The position numbers and the translations under genes are program-made. The notes below the pieces were generated by a model that was not told the origin of the DNA, searched no databases, and worked only from the letters and a program-made list of their open reading frames with translations. Below are positions 28,502-36,748 of a stretch of 62,323 nt of DNA, piece by piece. This stretch comes from an uncultured Propionibacteriaceae bacterium. Lineage in GTDB: Bacteria > Actinomycetota > Actinomycetes > Propionibacteriales > Propionibacteriaceae. The stretch is from positions 1 to 62,323 of the forward strand of contig CAMDZW010000022.1 in the NCBI GenBank assembly GCA_945911015.1, written 5' to 3'. Each line of letters starts with the position of its first letter. The first letter of the stretch is position 1.

Positions 28502-28915
28502 ATGCCCCAGCAGCACCCGGATCCGGCGGTCGCCGAACGTCTGGCCCGGCGTTATCCGGAGCCTCGTACCCCCCGTACGGCTGCGATCATGGCGATCCTG
28601 CTGCTGGCGGTGATCGGCGTCGGCTGGGTCGTCTGGGTCGGTGTCGACCACGCCACCCCGCAGGTGTCGGGACGTCTGGACACGTACGAGATCGTCGACG
28701 ACACCAAGGCCCACTTCCGGCTGCGGGTCGAGCGCACCGATGTGACGGCCACCGCCAACTGCCGGGTGATCGCCCAGTCCGAGAACTTCGAACGGGTCGG
28801 GGAGCTGATGGTCGTGGTCGGGCCGGACCAACCCGAGTTGGTCGTCGTCGACGAGACGATCAAGACCTTCCGGCGTGCGGTGTCGGTGTCCCTGGACGGC
28901 TGTTTCGCCACCTGA
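28502..28915 (+). CDS. DUF4307 family membrane protein
   Basis: A 137-residue protein. About 25 cytosolic residues (LARRYPEP, typical of the family) precede one membrane helix at about 27-48 (AAIMAILLLAVIGVGWVVWV). An extracytoplasmic beta-rich domain of about 85 residues follows, containing two Cys (TANCRVIAQ and the near-terminal DGCFA) that could form a disulfide. This is the equivalent of Rv1081c by position and pattern. No function is established. It is divergent from greA. Confidence 0.85.
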   Translation: MPQQHPDPAVAERLARRYPEPRTPRTAAIMAILLLAVIGVGWVVWVGVDHATPQVSGRLDTYEIVDDTKAHFRLRVERTDVTATANCRVIAQSENFERVGELMVVVGPDQPELVVVDETIKTFRRAVSVSLDGCFAT

Positions 28916-28975
28916 GTCGTCTCAGGTGTCTGCCCGATTCGGGATTGGGTGCTGGTTCGCGGGATGATGTCGGTC

Positions 28976-29905
28976 ATGACGTCTGCGCCACGCCTTGACA
29001 GCACTGGTGAGCCGCTGCGCCTCCTGCACGTGCACGCCCACCCCGACGACGAATCCTCCAAGGGAGCTGCATCCACCGCGATGTATGTCTCCCAAGGAGT
29101 TGAGGTGATGGTCGCGACCTGTACCGGCGGTGAACGCGGCGATGTCCTCAACCCGGCGTTGGACCGTCCCGAGGTGCTGGAGAACCTGAGTGAGATCCGC
29201 CGGGCCGAGATGGATCGGGCCCGCGAGATCCTCGGCATCCGTCAGACCTGGCTCGGTTTCGTCGACTCCGGTCTGCCCGAGGGGGATCCGCTGCCGCCGT
29301 TGCCCGAGGGGTGCTTCGCCTCGACCGATCTGCAGACCGCGACCGAACCGTTGGTCAAGGTGATCCGTGAGTTCCGCCCGCATGTGGTCACCACCTATGA
29401 CGAGCGTGGCGGCTACCCCCATCCGGACCACATCATGTGCCACCAGATCAGTGTGGAGGCCTTTGACGCCGCTGGTGATCCGGATCGGTTCCCCGGCGCC
29501 GGAGAGCCCTGGCAGCCGCTCAAGCTCTACTACCACTTCGGCTTCCACCGCATGAAATACCAGGCACTGCACGACAAGATGAGCGAGCTGGGCCTGGAAT
29601 CTCCCTATGCCGAGCGGCTCGCCACGTGGAACCCGGAGCCTGATTGGGATGCCCGGGTCACCACGAAGGTCGAGTGTGCCGACTTCTTCGAGGTCCGCGA
29701 CCAGGCCCTGATCGCCCACGCCACCCAGATCGACCCGAATGGGCCGTTCTTCTGGGTGCCGACCGAGGTCGCCAAGCAGGCCTGGCCGACCGAGGACTTC
29801 GAGCTCGCCCGCAGCCTGGTCGAGTCGCAGACCCCCGAGGACGACCTGTTCGCCGGGATCCCCGGTCCGGCGGTCGAGGCCGACGCTCGGCCCGGCGCGG
29901 CCTGA
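28976..29905 (+). CDS. mca: Mycothiol S-conjugate amidase
   Basis: About 309 residues. Cleaves mycothiol S-conjugates of electrophiles to give a mercapturic acid and GlcN-Ins, a cytosolic detoxification step specific to Actinobacteria. The zinc-site motif is [17 protein letters not shown] near residues 16-32, followed by [13 protein letters not shown] and [18 protein letters not shown]. The DESSKG and GERGDVLNP features are those of Mca rather than MshB. The ATG at 28976 is chosen among several in-frame starts because it sets the usual N-terminal length. The neighbours are those of M. tuberculosis mca (Rv1082). Confidence 0.93.
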   Translation: MTSAPRLDSTGEPLRLLHVHAHPDDESSKGAASTAMYVSQGVEVMVATCTGGERGDVLNPALDRPEVLENLSEIRRAEMDRAREILGIRQTWLGFVDSGLPEGDPLPPLPEGCFASTDLQTATEPLVKVIREFRPHVVTTYDERGGYPHPDHIMCHQISVEAFDAAGDPDRFPGAGEPWQPLKLYYHFGFHRMKYQALHDKMSELGLESPYAERLATWNPEPDWDARVTTKVECADFFEVRDQALIAHATQIDPNGPFFWVPTEVAKQAWPTEDFELARSLVESQTPEDDLFAGIPGPAVEADARPGAA

Positions 29906-29908
29906 GCG

Positions 29909-29914
29909 TACGCT
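29909..29914 (+). promoter_or_regulatory. Putative -10 box (TACGCT), leaderless-type
   Basis: TACGCT begins three bases after the mca stop codon and ends 7 bases before the ATG at 29922. Confidence 0.45.
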
Positions 29915-29921
29915 TGCCAGC

Positions 29922-30137
29922 ATGATCCCGATGGAAGATCTGGCCGAAGTCGCCAAGCCAGGCTGGGTGCCTTTGGTCATCCTCATCCTCATGTTCGTCC
30001 TGGTCTTCTTCCTGTGGCGCAGCATGCGCAAGATGCTGCGCACCATCGAGCCCGGACTACCTCACCGTGATGATCCGATCGACTCCGATTCGGCTCAGGC
30101 CGAGAGGGACGCCGCCACTCCGGCGAGTCCGCGATGA
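29922..30137 (+). CDS. Small single-pass membrane protein (Rv1083-like position)
   Basis: A 71-residue protein with one strong hydrophobic helix at about 15-33 (VPLVILILMFVLVFFLW) followed by a basic stretch RSMRKMLR and an acidic, Pro-containing tail. The frame is open upstream into mca, but the -10 box and the ATG fix the start. A small membrane protein directly after mca is a conserved actinobacterial arrangement. Its stop overlaps the SDR start in an ATGA. Confidence 0.75.
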   Translation: MIPMEDLAEVAKPGWVPLVILILMFVLVFFLWRSMRKMLRTIEPGLPHRDDPIDSDSAQAERDAATPASPR

Positions 30138-30922
30138 CGCCAGCCCCGGGCCGGTTCGCCGGCCGGGTGGCCTTCGTCAGCGGCGGCGGTCACGGGATCG
30201 GGGCAGCCACCGTACGGCGGCTGTGTGCTGAGGGCGCCCGCTGTGTGGTGGCCGATCTCGATCTCGATGCGGCAGCAGCCGTGGCTGACACCCTGCCCGA
30301 GGTGACGATTCCCGTACGGTGTGACGTCACCGACAACTCCTCGGTCGTCTCAGCCCTGGGCGAGGCAGCCGAAACGTTCACGCGACTGGACGTTCTGGTC
30401 AATGTCTCGGGAGGATCGAATGGTGACTCGGTCCTGGGGCAGGGATCCGACCCCGATGCCTGGCATCGCTCGATCGACCTGAACCTGGTCGGTGCGATGC
30501 GGCTGATCCGGGCCGCAGTGCCCAAGTTCCGGGCTGGCGAACCGATCGGAGCATCCCGTGGCGCGATCGTGCTGGTCTCCTCGGTGAACGGCTTGGCCGC
30601 ATTCGGTGACGAGGCCTACTCCGCGGCGAAGGCCGGCTTGTCGCTGGTGGCCAAGAACCTTGCCGTTGAGCTCGGACCCGAACAGATCCGGACCAATGTG
30701 GTCGCTCCCGGCACCGTCCGGACCCGGGTCTGGGACCACCAGGGTGGCCCAGACAAATTCGCCTCGATGTATCCGCTCGGCCGAGTCGGTGAACCCGAGG
30801 ACATTGCCGCGGCAATCGCTTTTCTGGCCTCCGACGATGCTGCATGGATCACCGGGACGACTCTGCCGGTTGATGGGGGAGTCACCGCTACCGGGCGGGC
30901 GTTCCCACAGGACCCCACCTGA
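30134..30922 (+). CDS. Short-chain dehydrogenase/reductase
   Basis: A 262-residue classical SDR. The cofactor motif is VSGGGHGIGAATVRRL (near 15-30), with Asp after beta-2 (VVADLDLD) favouring NAD(H). NVSGGSNGDS replaces the usual NNAG, VLVSSVNG supplies the catalytic Ser, and EAYSAAKAG the Tyr-Lys pair. The C-terminus has ITGTTLPVDGGVTATG, as in 3-oxoacyl-ACP reductase-like enzymes. It is translationally coupled to the small membrane protein. Substrate unknown. A long inverted repeat follows the stop. Confidence 0.9.
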   Translation: MTPAPGRFAGRVAFVSGGGHGIGAATVRRLCAEGARCVVADLDLDAAAAVADTLPEVTIPVRCDVTDNSSVVSALGEAAETFTRLDVLVNVSGGSNGDSVLGQGSDPDAWHRSIDLNLVGAMRLIRAAVPKFRAGEPIGASRGAIVLVSSVNGLAAFGDEAYSAAKAGLSLVAKNLAVELGPEQIRTNVVAPGTVRTRVWDHQGGPDKFASMYPLGRVGEPEDIAAAIAFLASDDAAWITGTTLPVDGGVTATGRAFPQDPT

Positions 30923-30924
30923 CC

Positions 30925-31001
30925 GGGAGGGTGGCAAACGGTCTGCAAGGGTAGAACCGTTGGATGGGTACCTACCCTTGCATTTGGTGCGCCACCCTCC
31001 C
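30925..31001. terminator. Nested double inverted repeat between convergent genes
   Basis: The outer arms GGGAGGGTGGC (30925-30935) and GCCACCCTCCC (30991-31001) are 11-bp perfect complements. Inside them, TGCAAGGGTAG (30944-30954) and CTACCCTTGCA (30972-30982) are a second 11-bp perfect pair. The structure starts three bases after the SDR stop and ends 39 bases before the Pnkp stop on the opposite strand, so it can terminate both directions. Confidence 0.7.
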
Positions 31002-31040
31002 CGGGTGTGGTGCCGACCCCGGGGTGGCTGGGTGTGGCGG

Positions 31041-33554
31041 TCACAGCCGTGGGTCGACCGGCTCGGACTCGAGGCCAAGGACGGCCGCCACGATCTGGTG
31101 GACCCGCCACAGTGGTTCGCCGTTGACGAAGCGGTGCAGTGACTCCAGTCCGAGCCCGTACTCGCGGGCAGCAAGATTGCGTTTGCGGCCCAGATCCCTG
31201 CCTCGCAGCAGATCCAGGGAATCGCGGTAGTCCGGCCCATAAACCATCGTCAGATACTTCGGGCCACGTACCTTCAGCCCGGCCGGCACCTTCCGGTTGA
31301 CCGGATCAGGCTGTTCCGGCTTAACCACCATGCCCTCACCGCCGGCGTCGGTGAGGTCGGTCCACCACCGTACGGCGTCGGCTCGCGACTGTTCGTCGGC
31401 CAGGTCCACCCACCGGTGCCGGGTCGGCACGATCGCCGGATGGTCCAGCGTCGCGAGCTGCATCAGGTGCCAGGCGTGGGAGCGCAGGGCGTAGACCTCG
31501 CCGGCACCGGCCAGGATCTGGAAGGGGGCCACCGTCACCTCGTCGGGTCCGTTCACCGGGGCCACGTACGAGGTGTAGGCAGTCCGGAAGGTCTCGGCGT
31601 TGACGAGCCGTTGTTCGGTCCGTGCCGCCAGCGCCTCGACGTCGAGGCCGCGCCGGGCCGCGCGGTCAAGGACATCAAGCGTGGCCGGGAGCGCGGTCCG
31701 GGCCGCAGCCGCGACCGAGGCGTACTGGTCCGCAATCAGCCCCTGTGCCTTCGCAGACCAGGGCAGAAGTTCACAGTCCAGGACGAGCCACTCCGTGTCG
31801 AGTCGGGTGAACAGGTCGCCGACGGCTTGGCGAAGACGCTCCACCAGCACCGTGTCGTCGTCGAAGAAGGCCCGACCGGTGCGGGTGTAAACCAGACCGG
31901 TCCGGGAGCTGTCGCCGAAGTACGTGCCGGCCGCTGCCGATCCGGTGGTCAGCACGGCGATCGCTCGCGAGCCCATGTGCTTCTCCTGGCAGACCACGCG
32001 CTGCACACCGGCCGCGGCGTAGGCATCAAAGGCCTGGTCCGGATGCTCGAGGAAGCCAGCGGCCTGCGAGGTCGGTGCCGGCGACATCGTCGGTGGCAGG
32101 TGCACCAGCCAGCGGGGGTCCGCGCTGAAGCGGCTCAACACCTCCAGCGCGGCCGCGGCATTCTCTTCGGGAACCTTCACCTTGCCGGCAAAGGAGGTTT
32201 CGTGCCATTGGGTGCCGGTGATGTCGTCGATCGCCAGCACCCCGGGATCGCGTTCGGTGGTGATCGGGGCCAGTGGCCTGACCGGTTCGTACCACTGTTG
32301 GACGGCCGGCACGTCGACGATCTCGCGCTCCGGATGGCGCAGTGCGGTGAGCGAACCGCCGAAGACGGCACCGGTGTCGAGGCAGATCGTGTTGTTGATC
32401 CACTCGGCGGTGGTGCACGGGGTGTGGCCGTAGACGACGGCCGCTGCACCGCGGTACTCCTGGGCCCATGGTTGTCGGACCGGCAGCCCGTACTCGTCGG
32501 TCTCGCCGGTGGTGTCCCCGTACAGGGCGAAGCTGCGGACCCGCCGTGAGGCCCGTCCGTGGTAGGCCTCCTTCAAACCGGCATGCGCAACCACCAGACG
32601 GCCCTCGTCGAGGACATAGTGGGAGACCAGCCGGTCCATGAAGTCGCGGGCCTGGTCAACGAACTGTGGATCCTCGGATCCCAACTGGGACAAGGATTCA
32701 GCCAATCCGTGGGAGATGGTGACCTTGTTGCCCCGGAGGGCGCGGACCAGCTTGGCCTCGTGATTGCCCGAGACGCACAAGGCGGTGCCGGCCCCGACCA
32801 TGCCCATCACCAGCCGCAGCACCCCCGGGGTGTCGGGGCCCCGGTCCACGAGGTCGCCGACGAAGGCTGCGGTCCGCCCCTGCGGATGAGTCGCCCCCAC
32901 GGCTCGTCCCTGGGAGTCGGTCTCGATCTGCCAGCCGAGTTTTTCCAACAGGGCAAGGAGTTCGGTCAGACATCCATGGACATCACCAATGATGTCGAAG
33001 GGTCCGGTGTGGTCGCTGCGGTCGGTCCAGGGGTGTTCGCGAACGATCGTGGCGGCATCGACCTGCTCGGCCCCGGACAGGATGTGGACCTTGCGGAAAC
33101 CCTCCCTCTTCAGCCTGGGCAGGGACTTCGAGAGATCACGCTGCTGGCGTGCAATGACCGGGCGGCCGAAGGTCCGGTCGGGTCGGTGTTCGTTTCGGGT
33201 CGTGGCGAGCTGTTCGCCCACGTCGAGGACGATCGCATCGACCTGCAAGTCGTGGTCCTTGGCGAGCGCGATGAGACTGGCCCGGGCGGAACGCTGCACA
33301 TTGGTGGCATCGATGACGGTCAACAGTCCGCGGCGGAGCCGGATCCCGGCGATCGTGTCGACCAGGGCGAAGGCGTCCTTGGTGGCGGACTGGTCGTTGG
33401 AGTCGTCGCTGACCAGCCCACGACAGACATCACTGGACACGATCTCGGTCGGCGCAAAGTGTCGGCTGGCGAAGGTGGACTTGCCGCTGCCGGAGACACC
33501 GACCAACAGCACGAGCCCCTTGGTGGGAATGGTGATCTGGGACATCTCAGACAT
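31041..33554 (-). CDS. pnkp: Bacterial polynucleotide kinase-phosphatase-ligase Pnkp (RNA repair)
   Basis: About 837 residues, the usual Pnkp size, with three domains. The 5' kinase has the P-loop GVSGSGKST at about 19-27. The calcineurin-like 2',3' phosphatase runs from about 186 with FDIIGDVHGC, VGDLVDRGPDTPG, SGNHEAKL and VVAHAG. The adenylyltransferase/ligase has the lysine motif EKHMGSR near 525 and GGEGMVVKP further on. Together with Hen1 the family repairs RNAs cut by ribotoxins such as those cleaving anticodon loops. Its ATG overlaps the hen1 stop by 8 bases (a second ATG lies 9 bases in), so both are one translationally coupled operon, with hen1 first. Confidence 0.94.
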   Translation of the reverse strand: MSEMSQITIPTKGLVLLVGVSGSGKSTFASRHFAPTEIVSSDVCRGLVSDDSNDQSATKDAFALVDTIAGIRLRRGLLTVIDATNVQRSARASLIALAKDHDLQVDAIVLDVGEQLATTRNEHRPDRTFGRPVIARQQRDLSKSLPRLKREGFRKVHILSGAEQVDAATIVREHPWTDRSDHTGPFDIIGDVHGCLTELLALLEKLGWQIETDSQGRAVGATHPQGRTAAFVGDLVDRGPDTPGVLRLVMGMVGAGTALCVSGNHEAKLVRALRGNKVTISHGLAESLSQLGSEDPQFVDQARDFMDRLVSHYVLDEGRLVVAHAGLKEAYHGRASRRVRSFALYGDTTGETDEYGLPVRQPWAQEYRGAAAVVYGHTPCTTAEWINNTICLDTGAVFGGSLTALRHPEREIVDVPAVQQWYEPVRPLAPITTERDPGVLAIDDITGTQWHETSFAGKVKVPEENAAAALEVLSRFSADPRWLVHLPPTMSPAPTSQAAGFLEHPDQAFDAYAAAGVQRVVCQEKHMGSRAIAVLTTGSAAAGTYFGDSSRTGLVYTRTGRAFFDDDTVLVERLRQAVGDLFTRLDTEWLVLDCELLPWSAKAQGLIADQYASVAAAARTALPATLDVLDRAARRGLDVEALAARTEQRLVNAETFRTAYTSYVAPVNGPDEVTVAPFQILAGAGEVYALRSHAWHLMQLATLDHPAIVPTRHRWVDLADEQSRADAVRWWTDLTDAGGEGMVVKPEQPDPVNRKVPAGLKVRGPKYLTMVYGPDYRDSLDLLRGRDLGRKRNLAAREYGLGLESLHRFVNGEPLWRVHQIVAAVLGLESEPVDPRL

Positions 33555-34911
33555 GGGTGAACACCGCCATCTGGGTCGGGGCGCCGGTGAGCCGGTCATC
33601 GTCACCGATGCCGTGGATGGTGACGGCATAGCCGTGACGATCGGCGACCCCGGCAGTCCATGCCTCGAAGGTGGCTCGGTCCCACTCGAACCGGTGGTCG
33701 TGATGACGCATGCCGTGCAGGTCCTCGTAGTGGCTGTTGTATTCACTGTTCGGTGTCGTCACGATCACTGCGCCGGGTCTGGCATCGCCGAACACGACCC
33801 GTTCGAGTGCGTCGAGCCGACTGAGGTCGAGGTGTTCGATGACCTCCATCAGCACGGCTGCGTCGTATCCGGCAAACCTCGGGTCGGTGTAGGTCAGGGC
33901 GCCTTGGACGAGCTGGATCCGGGTCCGCTGCCGGTCGTCCCATTCGTCACGGTGGAGGCGTCGGGCCGCCTGCTGCAGGGCGCGGACCGACACGTCCACT
34001 CCGGTGATCCGGGTGAAGCGGGCGTCAGCGGCCAGCGGGGCCAGCAAGGCTCCCGGGCCACAACCGAGGTCGATCACCGCATGGGCCCCCAGTTCGCCGA
34101 GCGTGGCCAGGACAGCCTCGCGACGCTGCACCGCCAAGGGGCGCTCAGCCGACCCGGGCTCGTCGACCACACCAGCCGGATCGAGCTGGGCGAGTCGATC
34201 CAGCGCGTCACGGGTCAACTCGCGCGGGCCCAGATATCGGCGGGTGATCAGCTCACGTTCGGGATGGTCGGCCAGCCAGCCTTCGCCGGAGCGGAAGAGC
34301 TTGTCGACCTCGTCGGGACCTTGCCAGTAGTGCTTGGACTCGTCGAGGGCCGGGAGCAGGACGTAGAGCTGGTTGAGTGCATCGGCCAGCCGTACGGTGC
34401 CATTGAGGGTGAGTGACACATAGCGGGACTCTCCCCAGTCGGGCAGCTGCTCGTCGTACGGGACAGGGGTCGCCTGGACCTGCCAGCCGAGTGGGGCGAA
34501 GACACGTTCGGCCAGATCGGGGCCGCCCCGGCAGGGAAGCGCCGCGATGGTGATGGTCAGGTCGATCGCCGAGTCCGCCAGCTCCTGGCGGCTGTTGCAC
34601 CGGCCTGTTCTCGCAGTGGAGAACACATCGGCCAGGGTCACCGCGAAGAGTGACGACGCTGCGTAGGGGCGGTCGTTGATGTACTGCGCCAGGCTCGCGT
34701 CGGGGGAGTTGCGGCCCCTGCCGCGGGCGAGCGCGATCGGGTCGACCTCGAGCACCAGAGCGGCCGTGCAGCGCTCCTCGGTGGCCTCGGGATAGAAGAC
34801 GGTCGCCGTCCCGAAGGGCTGTCGGAACTCCTGGACTCGGTCCGGATGCTTGTGCAGCAGATATCCCAGGTCGGTCGCCGGGGAGTGGGTGGTGGAGATC
34901 GTCAGCAGCAC
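33547..34911 (-). CDS. hen1: Hen1, 3'-terminal RNA ribose 2'-O-methyltransferase
   Basis: About 454 residues. Methylates the terminal 2'-OH at the break during RNA repair so that the resealed RNA resists further cleavage. The N-terminal half is the bacterial Hen1 domain that activates Pnkp ligase (start VLLTISTTHSPATDLGYLL). The C-terminal methyltransferase has the SAM motif DLGCGPGALL near 280 and the metal-binding set EVIEHLD near 355 plus HDHRFEW. GTG at 34911 is chosen because the family begins with this LLTIS sequence; the frame is open upstream across the divergent gene. It is the first gene of the hen1-pnkp operon, 63 bases from a divergent reductase gene. Confidence 0.94.
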   Translation of the reverse strand: MLLTISTTHSPATDLGYLLHKHPDRVQEFRQPFGTATVFYPEATEERCTAALVLEVDPIALARGRGRNSPDASLAQYINDRPYAASSLFAVTLADVFSTARTGRCNSRQELADSAIDLTITIAALPCRGGPDLAERVFAPLGWQVQATPVPYDEQLPDWGESRYVSLTLNGTVRLADALNQLYVLLPALDESKHYWQGPDEVDKLFRSGEGWLADHPERELITRRYLGPRELTRDALDRLAQLDPAGVVDEPGSAERPLAVQRREAVLATLGELGAHAVIDLGCGPGALLAPLAADARFTRITGVDVSVRALQQAARRLHRDEWDDRQRTRIQLVQGALTYTDPRFAGYDAAVLMEVIEHLDLSRLDALERVVFGDARPGAVIVTTPNSEYNSHYEDLHGMRHHDHRFEWDRATFEAWTAGVADRHGYAVTIHGIGDDDRLTGAPTQMAVFTHV

Positions 34912-34974
34912 CCGATTGAGTATTCCATGCAGGTCGGGGTTCCCCCACCGGGCTTGCCGGGGGAGGATGGGGTC

Positions 34975-36009
34975 ATGACCTATGTGCCCGCAGCTGACCG
35001 CTACGACTCGATGACCTATCGCGGGGTGGGGAACTCCGGCCTGAAACTGCCCGGAGTGAGCCTGGGGCTGTGGCACAACTTCGGCCACGACTTCTCCTTC
35101 GACAGCCAGCAGCAGACGCTCCGGGCGGCCTTTGATGCCGGCATCACCCACTTCGACCTGGCCAACAACTACGGGCCTCCTGCTGGCTCTGCCGAGGAAC
35201 AGTTCGGCGTACATCTGCAGCGCAGTTTTGCCGGGCTGCGTGACGAGCTGGTGATCTCGACCAAGGCCGGCTGGGACATGTGGGCGGGTCCGTACGGGGC
35301 GATCGGTGGGTCACGCAAGTATCTGGTGGCCAGCCTGGACCAGTCCCTGAGGCGGATGGGCCTGGACTATGTCGACATCTTCTACCACCACCGGCCAGAC
35401 CCCGACACGCCGTTGGAGGAGACCATGACCGCGCTGGACCACATCGTCCGGTCCGGCCGCGCGTTGTATGTCGGCATCTCCAGCTATTCGGCCGAGGACA
35501 CCCGTCGGGCTGCTGGTCTGCTCGCCGAGCTGGGGACGCCGCTGCTGATCCACCAGCCGTCGTATTCGATGCTGAACCGGTGGATCGAGGAGGACCAGCT
35601 GCTCGACACGCTGGCCGATGTCGGAGCCGGCTGCATCGCGTTCTCGCCACTGGCGCAAGGGATGTTGACCGATCGCTACCTGGGTGGCATCCCCGAGGAC
35701 TCGCGGGCCGCGCAGCACAAGTCGCTGCAGCCCGACCTGCTGACCGACCAGGCACTGTCCCGGATCGCCAAGCTCGGTGAACTTGCCGCCGACCGTGGCC
35801 AGAGCCTGTCCCAGCTGGCGCTGGCCTGGGCGCTGCGTGACGATCGGATGAGCTCGGTGCTGATCGGGGCGTCACGGCCTGAGCAGGTGCAGCAGAACGT
35901 GGGCGCCCTGGCCAACACCTCCTTCACCACCGAAGAGCTTGCCCTGATCGACCAGCACGCGGTCGACTCCGGCATCGACCTGTGGCGGGGTGCGCGCAAG
36001 GGTGCCTGA
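34975..36009 (+). CDS. Aldo/keto reductase, YghZ-like
   Basis: A 344-residue TIM-barrel NADPH-dependent reductase. The catalytic tetrad is visible: Asp and Tyr in FDLANNYGPPAGSAEE, Lys in VISTKAGWDMW, His in FYHHRPDPDTP. The NANNYGPP- and YHHRPDP-type segments match the YghZ (L-glyceraldehyde 3-phosphate reductase)/Kv-beta-like subgroup, which detoxifies aldehydes such as methylglyoxal. GGGAGGAT lies before the ATG. It is divergent from hen1 and overlaps the GNAT gene that follows. Confidence 0.92.
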   Translation: MTYVPAADRYDSMTYRGVGNSGLKLPGVSLGLWHNFGHDFSFDSQQQTLRAAFDAGITHFDLANNYGPPAGSAEEQFGVHLQRSFAGLRDELVISTKAGWDMWAGPYGAIGGSRKYLVASLDQSLRRMGLDYVDIFYHHRPDPDTPLEETMTALDHIVRSGRALYVGISSYSAEDTRRAAGLLAELGTPLLIHQPSYSMLNRWIEEDQLLDTLADVGAGCIAFSPLAQGMLTDRYLGGIPEDSRAAQHKSLQPDLLTDQALSRIAKLGELAADRGQSLSQLALAWALRDDRMSSVLIGASRPEQVQQNVGALANTSFTTEELALIDQHAVDSGIDLWRGARKGA

Positions 36010-36532
36010 GGTCGAACTGCGTCGGGCCGGCGTCGCTGACGTCGACGGCCTGGTCACCCTGATCGAGTCCGCGTACCGAGGCGAGGCGAGTCGGGCCGGG
36101 TGGACCACCGAGGCCGACCTGCTCCAGGGTCACCGGACCAACGCCGATGCCGTCCGCGAGGTCGTCACCGGGGCCTCCTCGCTGATGCTGGTCGCCGCTG
36201 GTGGTGACCAGCTGGTCGGCTGCTGCCAGCTCGAGCATCGCGGCGAGCGTGCCTACTTCGGGATGTTCGCCGTCCGTCCCGGCCTGCAGGGCAACGGGCT
36301 CGGCCGCGCGATCTTGGCTCGAGCGGAGCAGACTGTGCGCACCGAGTGGGGGATCACCACCATGGAGATGACCGTCCTGCAGCAACGCGAGGACCTGATC
36401 GCGTGGTACCTGCGGCGTGGCTATTCCCGTACGGGAGAGGTCTCACCCTTTCCCTATGGTCACGAAGAATTCGGAATCCCGCAGCGCGACGACCTGGCCT
36501 TCGAGAGGCTGGTCAAGGAGCTGGTGGGATGA
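36002..36532 (+). CDS. GNAT family N-acetyltransferase
   Basis: About 176 residues. The acetyl-CoA loop region is FGMFAVRPGLQGNGLGRAIL (about 87-106), the GNAT motif A, and the C-terminal WYLRRGYSRTGEVSPFPYG is typical too. GTG codons at 35990 and 36002 are both possible; the second is used because LRRAG then begins near residue 6 as in relatives. It overlaps the reductase stop by 8 bases. Substrate unknown. The 216 bases after it hold no gene I can support; a TAGGCT box at about 36687 may serve the next gene. Confidence 0.85.
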   Translation: MPEVELRRAGVADVDGLVTLIESAYRGEASRAGWTTEADLLQGHRTNADAVREVVTGASSLMLVAAGGDQLVGCCQLEHRGERAYFGMFAVRPGLQGNGLGRAILARAEQTVRTEWGITTMEMTVLQQREDLIAWYLRRGYSRTGEVSPFPYGHEEFGIPQRDDLAFERLVKELVG

Positions 36533-36748
36533 TCCCGATCCGGAACCGGGTGGACAGGGCACCGTGTTGGTCAGGTGTCAGGACCTCGGTGACTGAGGTG
36601 GTCTGACGGCGCACTCCGGCACTGACGAGGGGACTGCTGGAGCACACTGGTGGTTGGGCCTCCTTGCTGACCCCGTTGGTCCCCGTAGGCTGGATCAACG
36701 GGAGTCCGTACTTGGCTCCCGGGCACCGCTGCGCGTACAGGAGTCACA

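Noticed and set aside
36533..36748. Small minus-strand frames in the gap before the DUF255 gene
   Set aside because: They have no ribosome binding site, no -10 box at the right place and no recognisable sequence.
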